A stretch of 15,677 nt of DNA, from assembly GCA_002411515.1 (NCBI GenBank), contig DHTF01000091.1:15914-31590 (forward strand), in the 5' to 3' direction. The stretch comes from Proteiniphilum sp. UBA5267. Lineage in GTDB: Bacteria > Bacteroidota > Bacteroidia > Bacteroidales > Dysgonomonadaceae. The notes beneath the pieces were generated by a model, which did no database searches, was not told where the DNA came from, and saw nothing but the letters and a program-made list of their open reading frames with translations. A program made the translations under genes and the position numbers. Each line of letters opens with the position of its first letter. The stretch's first letter is position 1. Below, piece by piece: positions 6,979 to 14,133 of this stretch.

Positions 6979-8469
6979 ATGAGTGAAGGCAATTTAATCT
7001 CTTTTTTGGCTATCGATTTGGGAGCCAGCAGTGGCAGAGCCATGCTAGGAACAGTAAACAATGGTCGTCTGGAAATGGACGAAATACATCGTTTTCCCAA
7101 CCCTATGATAGAAGTAAACGGTCGTGTATATTGGGATCTGTTTTATCTGTATAATCAGATTGTGGTTTCGTTGCGAGAAACAAAACTGCGTGGTCACCAA
7201 ATCGTCTCCATCGGCATCGACACCTGGGGCGTTGATTTTGTGTGTTTCGGCGCTGATGGAGAGCCGCTTAGCATGCCTTACAGCTACCGCGATTCTCACA
7301 CACAGGGTGCACCCGAACGTTTTTTTACCAAAATGCCCAAAGCAGAGGTATATGAAAAAACGGGCATTCAGATCATGAACTTCAATTCATTGTTTCAGTT
7401 GCACACGATGTATGAGGAGGGTTCATCCATCTACCCCCTCATAGACAAAATACTCTTTATACCGGATGCGCTTTCCTATTTGCTGAGCGGAACGATGGTT
7501 ACCGAATATACCATTGCCTCCACATCACAGATGATCAACCCGCGTACGAAAGATTTTGAGGCCGGTTTGCTTGAAGTGGTTCAACTATCGAAGGAAAAGT
7601 TTGCTCCCATCGTATACTCAGGTACAACGATCGGGAAAATATCACCTTCGGTACAAAACCTTACCGGTCAGGATGACATTGCAGTCATTGCCGTTGCAGG
7701 GCATGATACAGCTTCTGCGGTACTGGCCGTACCGGCAGAAAGTCCCCATTTTGCCTATCTGAGTTCGGGCACCTGGTCACTGATGGGAATTGAGTCCGAT
7801 GAACCGGTGATCAACGAGGAGACTTACGCGCTCAATTTCACCAACGAGGGAGGAGCCGACGGCTCTATCCGTTTGTTGAAGAATATATGCGGCATGTGGT
7901 TGATAGAGCAATGCAAAAAAGAATGGGAAAAGGAAGGTCCGGTGACATACGACAAGATCGTGACAGAAGCCACGAAAGCTGCTCCCTTTCAATGTTTTAT
8001 CAATCCGGATGCTTCCTGTTTTGCAAGTCCGGTGTCTATGATTGCTTCCATCCAGGATTATTGCAAGCAGACGGGTCAGTTTGTGCCGGAGACCATTGGC
8101 GAAATCGCACGGTGCATCTATGAAAGTCTTGCCCTGCGCTATAAGCAGGTGCTGCAGCATTTCCAGGAACTGGCCACCTTCCCCATAGAAAAGCTACACA
8201 TTATTGGCGGCGGATCTAAAAATAATATGCTCAATACTTTTACTGCCAATGCCATCGGACTGCCTGTTGTGGCAGGGCCCTCTGAAGCCACCGCGATTGG
8301 CAACCTGCTGATGCAGGCCAAAGCGGCCGGATTGATTACTGATAAGAATGCCATACGAGCTCTTGTACGCAATTCAGTGGAGTTGGAGATTTTCACTCCT
8401 TCTGATACCGATGTATGGCACAATCAATACCAACGCTATCTGGAGGTCTTCCAGAATATCCAATCATAA
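6979..8469 (+). CDS. rhaB: Rhamnulokinase
   Basis: This 496-residue FGGY-family sugar kinase phosphorylates L-rhamnulose at O1 using ATP, the second cytoplasmic step of L-rhamnose use. The N-terminal phosphate-binding loop reads AIDLGASSGRAMLG (11-24). GIDTWGVDFVCFG (79-91) is typical of rhamnulokinases. The catalytic base is probably Asp243 in VAGHDTASAVLAVP. The adenosine-site motifs YLSSGTWSLMGIE and IIGGGSKNNMLN follow. Length is normal for RhaB (about 490). The ATG at 6979 begins shortly before the conserved loop, and an A/T-rich leader with a good promoter precedes it. Next to rhaA (46 nt) and rhaT in the same direction, it heads the rhamnose unit. FGGY kinases for fuculose or xylulose are alternatives, but the neighbours decide for rhamnulose. 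Confidence 0.95.
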   Translation: MSEGNLISFLAIDLGASSGRAMLGTVNNGRLEMDEIHRFPNPMIEVNGRVYWDLFYLYNQIVVSLRETKLRGHQIVSIGIDTWGVDFVCFGADGEPLSMPYSYRDSHTQGAPERFFTKMPKAEVYEKTGIQIMNFNSLFQLHTMYEEGSSIYPLIDKILFIPDALSYLLSGTMVTEYTIASTSQMINPRTKDFEAGLLEVVQLSKEKFAPIVYSGTTIGKISPSVQNLTGQDDIAVIAVAGHDTASAVLAVPAESPHFAYLSSGTWSLMGIESDEPVINEETYALNFTNEGGADGSIRLLKNICGMWLIEQCKKEWEKEGPVTYDKIVTEATKAAPFQCFINPDASCFASPVSMIASIQDYCKQTGQFVPETIGEIARCIYESLALRYKQVLQHFQELATFPIEKLHIIGGGSKNNMLNTFTANAIGLPVVAGPSEATAIGNLLMQAKAAGLITDKNAIRALVRNSVELEIFTPSDTDVWHNQYQRYLEVFQNIQS

Positions 8470-8515
8470 ATGCGACAAATTTTATTAATCCATAAACATA
8501 AAACATCATAAATGT

Positions 8516-9781
8516 ATGAACACAGAACAGATTAAAAAAGGATATGAAGAAGCAAAAGAACAATATGCTTCATTGGGTATAGATGCGGCTAAGGCAATCG
8601 AACAACTGGATAAGTTGTCCATCTCGATTCACTGTTGGCAGGCCGATGACGTGTCGGGATTCGAAAACCCCGAAGGAGAACTGACAGGAGGTATACAGGC
8701 TACCGGCAACTATCCCGGTAAAGCACGTACCATAGAAGAGTTGAAAGCCGACCTTGAAAAGGTGATCTCACTGATTCCCGGAAAACACCGGATCAGCCTG
8801 CATGCCACTTATGGAGACTTCGGCACTGAGTTTGTGGACCGCGACAAGATTGAACCCAAACATTTCCAGAGCTGGATTGATTGGGCCAAAGAGAAAGGAG
8901 TAAAACTCGATTTCAACTCCACCTTCTTCTCCCACGATAAGGCAAACAGCGGTTATACTCTTTCGGATTTTGATCCGGAGATACGGCAATTCTGGAAAGA
9001 ACATCTGCGCCGTTGCAGAGCAATTGCTGCAGAGATTGGCCGCCAACAAGGTGACCCCTGTGTTCACAACATCTGGATTCCAGACGGAGAAAAAGACAAA
9101 ACAGTTTCCCGATACGCACACAGACAGCTGTTGCAGGAGTCGCTTGACGAAGTGTTGGCAGAAAAGATCAGCACCGACTACCTGAAAGACACCATCGAAT
9201 GTAAACTCTTTGGCATCGGCAGCGAAAGCTATGTAGTAGGTTCACACGAATTCTATATGGGTTATACGGTAAAGAACAACATGCTTCTAACGCTGGATGC
9301 CGGTCATTTTCATCCCACGGAAACCATCTCCGACAAGCTTTCGTCCATCCTGTTATTCGTACCGGAGGTGACCCTGCATGTGAGCCGCCCGGAACGGTGG
9401 GACAGCGACCATGTAGTAATCCTAAACGACGAACTGATGGCCATTTCACAGGAGATCGTCCGCTCGGGTCAGATGGATCGGGTACATATGGGACTGGACT
9501 ATTTTGATGCTTCCATCAACCGCATCGGTGCATACGTAGTGGGCATCCGGTCTGCACAGAAGGCAACATTACAGGCTTTGCTGGAACCGACTGACAAGCT
9601 GCGTGACTTTGAGAAACAGGACAAAAGGTTTGAACGTCTTGCTTACCTGGAAGAGCTGAAAGCAATGCCCTGGAATGCACTCTATAACTACTACTGTCTG
9701 CAGCAGGGTATACCTGTGGGAGATGCATACATCAAAGAGATTCAGCAGTATGAGGAGCAGATTACATCCAAAAGAGTATAA
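8516..9781 (+). CDS. rhaA: L-rhamnose isomerase
   Basis: This 421-residue enzyme converts L-rhamnose to L-rhamnulose. The length matches the family (about 419). The order of conserved blocks is typical: ISIHCWQADDVSGFE (36-50), HATYGDFG (96-103), NIWIPDGEKD (185-194), GIGSESYVVGSHEFY (233-247), LDAGHFHPTE (260-269) and HVSRPERWDSDHVV (288-301). The divalent metal ligands are expected among Glu237, Asp261/His264, His288, Asp296 and Asp298, by analogy with the TIM-barrel rhamnose isomerases. The initiating ATG follows an A-rich leader with CATAAA repeats and no strong Shine-Dalgarno site. It overlaps nothing, and rhaT follows after 3 nt, so the two are clearly cotranscribed. Cytoplasmic. Confidence 0.97.
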   Translation: MNTEQIKKGYEEAKEQYASLGIDAAKAIEQLDKLSISIHCWQADDVSGFENPEGELTGGIQATGNYPGKARTIEELKADLEKVISLIPGKHRISLHATYGDFGTEFVDRDKIEPKHFQSWIDWAKEKGVKLDFNSTFFSHDKANSGYTLSDFDPEIRQFWKEHLRRCRAIAAEIGRQQGDPCVHNIWIPDGEKDKTVSRYAHRQLLQESLDEVLAEKISTDYLKDTIECKLFGIGSESYVVGSHEFYMGYTVKNNMLLTLDAGHFHPTETISDKLSSILLFVPEVTLHVSRPERWDSDHVVILNDELMAISQEIVRSGQMDRVHMGLDYFDASINRIGAYVVGIRSAQKATLQALLEPTDKLRDFEKQDKRFERLAYLEELKAMPWNALYNYYCLQQGIPVGDAYIKEIQQYEEQITSKRV

Positions 9782-9784
9782 ACA

Positions 9785-10813
9785 ATGAATACCATTATCG
9801 GTTTACTGATTATTGCAATGGGAAGTATGGGCCAATCGAGCTCATACGTTCCCATTAATAAAATCAAGGAATGGTCGTGGGAAAACTTCTGGCTAGTACA
9901 GGGAGTTTTTGCATGGCTTCTATTTCCTTTGCTGGGTGCGTTGATCTCAAACACCCCGTCAGAACTTATCGGAATCTATACCACATATCCGGCAGCCACC
10001 TTGAAAGCCATCGGTTACGGTGTGCTCTGGGGTGTTGGGGGACTCACATTCGGGCTTAGCATGCGCTATCTGGGAATTGCGCTGGGTCAGTCGGTAGCGC
10101 TGGGTACCTGTGCTGCTTTCGGGACAGTGATCCCTGCAGTGCTGGCAGGAACCGATCTCTTCTCACCCAAAGGACTGATCCTGTTGTTGGCCGTTGCAGT
10201 AACGTTAATGGGCATTGCCCTGGTAGGTTATGCGGGGAGCCTGCGCTCGAAAAACATGTCGGAAGAAGAACGTAGAAAAGCCATCAAGGATTTTGCCCTA
10301 AAGAAAGGACTCCTGATCGCCCTATTTGCAGGGGTTATGAGTGCCTGTTTCAGTCTGGGGCTCAATGCCGGGTTACCGGTAAAAGAATTGGCTTTGGCTT
10401 CCGGTGCAAAAGATCTGTTTGCCCAGAACCCTGTCACCCTGCTGGTAACGGTGGGTGGCTTCCTCACCAACCTTGTTTATTGTCTCTACATGAACCGGAA
10501 AAACAAGACCTCCGGGGAAATAGGTCGTTCTTCCAAAGCTGTGCTGACCAATAACATTCTGTTCTGTGCACTGGCAGGTCTCCTCTGGTACTCACAGTTC
10601 TTCGGATTGGGAATGGGACAGAGTTTCTTTGAGCCTGACAGTGTGATGATGGCCTTCTCCTGGAGTATCCTCATGTCACTCAATGTAGTTTTCAGCAATG
10701 TATGGGGTGTCATCCTCAAGGAGTGGAAAGGAGCCGGCAAAAAGGCGGTTGTATACCTGGCTCTGGGCATGGCTGTATTGATTTTTTCACTCGTGATACC
10801 AAATTTGTTTTAA
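9785..10813 (+). CDS. rhaT: L-rhamnose/H+ symporter
   Basis: This 342-residue very hydrophobic protein has about ten predicted membrane segments, as in the RhaT family of the drug/metabolite transporter superfamily. The N-terminus MNTIIGLLIIAMGSMGQSSS followed by VPINKIKEWSWE is characteristic, as are the glycine-rich segments around residues 75-110. A charged loop at about 155-177 (SEEERRKAIKDFALKK) separates the two halves. It imports L-rhamnose across the inner membrane with protons. Its start lies 3 nt after the rhaA stop, so the genes are translationally close and in one operon. Because the window shows no SusC/SusD pair, how rhamnose crosses the outer membrane here is not visible. Confidence 0.94.
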   Translation: MNTIIGLLIIAMGSMGQSSSYVPINKIKEWSWENFWLVQGVFAWLLFPLLGALISNTPSELIGIYTTYPAATLKAIGYGVLWGVGGLTFGLSMRYLGIALGQSVALGTCAAFGTVIPAVLAGTDLFSPKGLILLLAVAVTLMGIALVGYAGSLRSKNMSEEERRKAIKDFALKKGLLIALFAGVMSACFSLGLNAGLPVKELALASGAKDLFAQNPVTLLVTVGGFLTNLVYCLYMNRKNKTSGEIGRSSKAVLTNNILFCALAGLLWYSQFFGLGMGQSFFEPDSVMMAFSWSILMSLNVVFSNVWGVILKEWKGAGKKAVVYLALGMAVLIFSLVIPNLF

Positions 10814-10814
10814 A

Positions 10815-10836
10815 GTAAATATTTTTGTATATTTAC
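10815..10836. promoter_or_regulatory. Perfect 8-bp inverted repeat upstream of the AraC-family gene
   Basis: GTAAATAT (10815-10822), a 6-nt spacer, then ATATTTAC (10829-10836) form a perfect inverted repeat directly after the rhaT stop. It contains TATTTTTG (10820-10827), which matches the TAnnTTTG -7 element, but no TTTG lies at the proper distance upstream (the nearest is only 12 nt away). It may be an autoregulatory operator or an internal promoter. It lacks a trailing T-run and G/C stem, so a terminator is unlikely. Confidence 0.38.
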
Positions 10837-10872
10837 CAATTCAAAAACAAAACGTGTCAATCTAAAACAAAC

Positions 10873-11766
10873 ATGAGATACAATGACTTCGGAATTGATT
10901 TTAAGTATCTTCTGGTCAGTGAAAGGGACAAGAAATTTGGATTAACCGTCAACACGGTGGGGTTCCAGCCCATTCCTCCAAACTCGTTATATCCTTCCAC
11001 CGATCATCCCAAAAATTACTATTTCAGGCCTGACAAAGGACGTGTATTATCTGAATACCAAATTGTGTATATCAGCAAGGGAAAAGGGACTTATAATTCT
11101 GAAACCACCAAGAAGACAAATATTACCAAAGGGCAGGCCATCCTCCTGTTTCCGGGGCAGTGGCATACCTACTGCCCCCTAAAGGAAACCGGATGGAACG
11201 AATATTATATCGGTTTTGAAGGCAAAATCATTGATACCATTGCAGCCAACGGATTTATTTCACCCGACAATGAAGTGCTAGATGTGGGTGTGAGTGAAGA
11301 TCTTGTGAACCTGTTCTTAACTGCCATACGGGTTGCAAAAGAAGACAAAGGAGGTTCCCAGCAGTACCTTGCCGGGATTGTCTTTAATATTCTGGGAACC
11401 ATCTTATCTTTGGCCCAGAACGTCAATTTCGAATCGAAAGAATCGGCCCAGAAGATTGAGCGTGCAAAAATCATCATGATCGAAAATGTGAACAAAAACA
11501 TTGACATCAAAGAGATTGCCATCAATCTGGGAATTAGCTATTCACTCTTTAGGAGAGTATTCAGAGAGTATACAGGATATGCACCGGCACAATATTATCA
11601 GGAACTGAAAATCCGAACGGCAAAAGAATTATTGGCCGAAACAAATCATTCCATCAAGGAAATTGCCTATGAGCTAAACTTTAGCTCATATGAATATTTT
11701 CTTTCATTTTTCAAAAAAAGAGTTGGAATTACTCCCATGGAATACCGAAGTATGGGACGTATTTAA
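10873..11766 (+). CDS. AraC-family transcriptional regulator, probable rhamnose-responsive activator
   Basis: This 297-residue regulator has the usual two parts. Residues about 35-165 form a cupin-like sensor domain with YQIVYISKGKGTYNS and GQAILLFPGQWHTYCP, the region where AraC-type proteins bind a sugar. The C-terminal 100 residues hold the double helix-turn-helix: first helix pair at VNKNIDIKEIAINLGISYSL, and the second signature SIKEIAYELNFSSYEYFLSFFKKRVGITP. I choose the ATG at 10873. An in-frame TTG at 10825 would add 16 residues but lies inside the inverted repeat just described. It is in the same direction as rhaBAT, 59 nt after rhaT, and 32 nt before a rhamnosidase-type gene. By family and place it most likely responds to L-rhamnose (RhaR-like, as in Bacteroides) and controls this locus; that is inference. 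Confidence 0.88.
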   Translation: MRYNDFGIDFKYLLVSERDKKFGLTVNTVGFQPIPPNSLYPSTDHPKNYYFRPDKGRVLSEYQIVYISKGKGTYNSETTKKTNITKGQAILLFPGQWHTYCPLKETGWNEYYIGFEGKIIDTIAANGFISPDNEVLDVGVSEDLVNLFLTAIRVAKEDKGGSQQYLAGIVFNILGTILSLAQNVNFESKESAQKIERAKIIMIENVNKNIDIKEIAINLGISYSLFRRVFREYTGYAPAQYYQELKIRTAKELLAETNHSIKEIAYELNFSSYEYFLSFFKKRVGITPMEYRSMGRI

Positions 11767-11798
11767 CTTTTTCTTACAACGGCTCTATCTGTAATAAT

Positions 11799-14075
11799 AT
11801 GAATGCAATCAAAAAAGATTTTTTCATACTGCTTCTTTGTATCTGTCACGGAAGTATCGCTTGGGGTCAGGATGTACCGGTCGGTTTAACTGTCAACCTG
11901 CTATCATCACCGGAAAAAGTGTTTCAGAACGGCTATCTCGTCAACATAAACCCCGACGAAGCTACTTTACGCAAAGAGCCGTTCAGGTTCACCGAAATTT
12001 CTACCCGTAATCCGGTGTTTGGATGGATTGTACCTGAAAGTGTAAATAACACGGTTCAAACAGCGTACCAGATATTGGTTGCCGAAAGCAAACAACAGTT
12101 GCTAGTCGATTCTGCCGACTTGTGGGATAGCGGAAAAGTGCTCAGTTCTCTCTCCTCAAATATTCCGTACGGAGGAAAACCGCTGAAAGCGGGAAGTATC
12201 TGTTATTGGAAAGTAAAAACCTGGGATGGTCACGGCAGGGAATCCTCCTTTTCCAACATATCACAGTTCAAAACATCCAACAAACTAACAGATTACGCTA
12301 CCGACCGCTACCCCATTCAAAAGCAGGATAATTATCCCTTGGAAGTCAAGCACCTGCAAAAGGGACAATATTTTGCAGATTTTGGGAAAGCAGCATTTGG
12401 AAGAGTGCGGATTAACCTCTTTTCTGATCATGGTACCGACACGGTGGTCATTCATCTGGGTGAAGCAGCGCGCGATGGCAGGGTGGACCGCAATCCCGGA
12501 GGAACCATTCGTTACTCCCGCTTCACCATTATGCCGGAGAAAGGCATGAACACATACATTGTCACAATACCCCACGATACCCGAAACACAGGGCCTCAGG
12601 CTATCCTGGTTCCGGAATATATCGGGGAAGTGACTCCATTCCGTTACTGTGAAATAGAGAATTACAAACATCCATTACAGGAAAAAGATATTGTCAGGGA
12701 AACGGTATCTTATCCATTCAACGATGCGGAATCCTACTTTCGCAGCTCTGACACGATTCTAAACCAGGTATGGGAAATCAGCAAATATTCCATCAAGGCG
12801 ACCTCTTTTTTGGGTGTATATGTCGATGGAGACCGGGAGCGGATTCCTTACGAAGCCGATGCACTCATCAACCAACTGTCGCACTATTGCGTGGCACGTG
12901 AATATAACATGGCTCGATATACCCATGAATATCTGATTCACAGGCCTACATGGCCCACGGAGTGGATACTGCAATCGGTACTTATGGCCTGGGAGGATTA
13001 CCTTTATACCGGTGATAGTCGCTCTCTGGCAAATTTTTACGACGACCTGAAAGCAAAAACACTCTCTGCCCTGGCGGATGAAAAAGGATTCATCAGCTCC
13101 CGTACTGGCAGGGTAACACCGGAAGTATTGAAATCGATTTATTTTGACGGTCAATTGCGGGATATCGTCGACTGGCCTCACACCGGCATTCTCGGGCTGG
13201 AAAAGGAAGAGGGAGGGGAAACCGACGGATTTGTCTTTACAGACGTCAACACTGTGGTGAATGCATTTCATTACAGGGCCGTTACGCTGATGGCCCAGAT
13301 TGCAGACGTCCTCGGGAAAGGCGACGATCATACAATGTATCTAAAACAGGCTGCGAGATTAAAGCAGGTTTTTAATGATGAGCTGTTCGATAAAAAAAGA
13401 GGATATTATGTAGACGGTATCGGGACGTCGCATGCATCGTTGCACGCCAATATGTTTCCGCTTGCTTTCGGCCTTGTGGAAGCAAAGAATGTGGAGTCCG
13501 TACTCGGATTTATCCGATCGCGCGGTATGGCTTGCAGTGTTTACGGCGCACAGTATCTGCTCGATGCCATCTACAACGCATACGATGCCAGCTATGGTTT
13601 ACAGCTGCTCACCTCCACCGGCGAAAGAAGCTGGTACAACATGATTCGCAGTGGTTCCACCATCACCATGGAAGCCTGGGATAACAAATACAAACCCAAT
13701 CAGGACTGGAATCATGCCTGGGGCGCAGTGCCTGCCAACATCATTCCACGGAAGTTGATGGGGATCGAACCGCTGGAACCGGGATTCGGGAAAATCAGCA
13801 TCAGGCCTCAACCTGGTTCACTGGAATTTGCAGAGGTAAAGCACCCCACTATACGGGGTGATGTATCGATTAGTTTCACCAATAATCCGGGTAAAACGTT
13901 CCGGCTCGAGGTTCACATTCCGGCTAACACCACTGCTGATCTATATCTTCCCTTCTTTTCCAGAAAACAGGAAGTACAAATGAACAACCAGCCTGCTCAA
14001 TACAAGAGGAAAGGCAATTTTTCGGTGATCGAAAATGTAGGATCAGGGAAATGGTCATTCACAGTAGAACAATAG
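11799..14075 (+). CDS. Secreted alpha-L-rhamnosidase-like glycoside hydrolase (GH78 type)
   Basis: This 758-residue protein should release terminal alpha-L-rhamnose from glycans or glycosides. Residues 1-24 are a signal peptide (basic start, FFILLLCIC core, probable cleavage after about WGQ), so it is exported, probably to the periplasm. Residues about 65-160 form a fibronectin-like beta domain of the kind found in rhamnosidases (NPVFGWIVPE, YWKVKTWD). A beta-sandwich with YFADFGKAAFGRV follows at about 191-203. The (alpha/alpha)6 barrel spans about 310-650 and carries DGDRERIPYEAD (343-354), equivalent to the RDERxGW motif, with Glu347 the likely acid. Near 615-640, TMEAWD contains Glu625, the likely base, followed by DWNHAWGA. 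The C-terminus is a short beta domain. At 758 residues it is compact for the family. Rhamnosidase activity is supported by context but is not certain, since GH78-like clades include other specificities. Confidence 0.87.
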   Translation: MNAIKKDFFILLLCICHGSIAWGQDVPVGLTVNLLSSPEKVFQNGYLVNINPDEATLRKEPFRFTEISTRNPVFGWIVPESVNNTVQTAYQILVAESKQQLLVDSADLWDSGKVLSSLSSNIPYGGKPLKAGSICYWKVKTWDGHGRESSFSNISQFKTSNKLTDYATDRYPIQKQDNYPLEVKHLQKGQYFADFGKAAFGRVRINLFSDHGTDTVVIHLGEAARDGRVDRNPGGTIRYSRFTIMPEKGMNTYIVTIPHDTRNTGPQAILVPEYIGEVTPFRYCEIENYKHPLQEKDIVRETVSYPFNDAESYFRSSDTILNQVWEISKYSIKATSFLGVYVDGDRERIPYEADALINQLSHYCVAREYNMARYTHEYLIHRPTWPTEWILQSVLMAWEDYLYTGDSRSLANFYDDLKAKTLSALADEKGFISSRTGRVTPEVLKSIYFDGQLRDIVDWPHTGILGLEKEEGGETDGFVFTDVNTVVNAFHYRAVTLMAQIADVLGKGDDHTMYLKQAARLKQVFNDELFDKKRGYYVDGIGTSHASLHANMFPLAFGLVEAKNVESVLGFIRSRGMACSVYGAQYLLDAIYNAYDASYGLQLLTSTGERSWYNMIRSGSTITMEAWDNKYKPNQDWNHAWGAVPANIIPRKLMGIEPLEPGFGKISIRPQPGSLEFAEVKHPTIRGDVSISFTNNPGKTFRLEVHIPANTTADLYLPFFSRKQEVQMNNQPAQYKRKGNFSVIENVGSGKWSFTVEQ

Positions 14076-14133
14076 TATTCAGTAGAAATACAATTCAGTT
14101 ATAGTTGCTTACAAATAATTAAAAAAACATTTT

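Noticed and set aside
10825..10872. TTG start for the AraC-family gene
   Set aside because: It lies in the inverted repeat and possible promoter and adds 16 residues without family features; the ATG at 10873 gives a normal 297-residue protein.
14076..14133. Promoter or terminator between the two GH78-like genes
   Set aside because: TATAGTTG at 14100-14107 has one mismatch to the -7 consensus and no good -33 partner, and no G/C hairpin with T-run is present.
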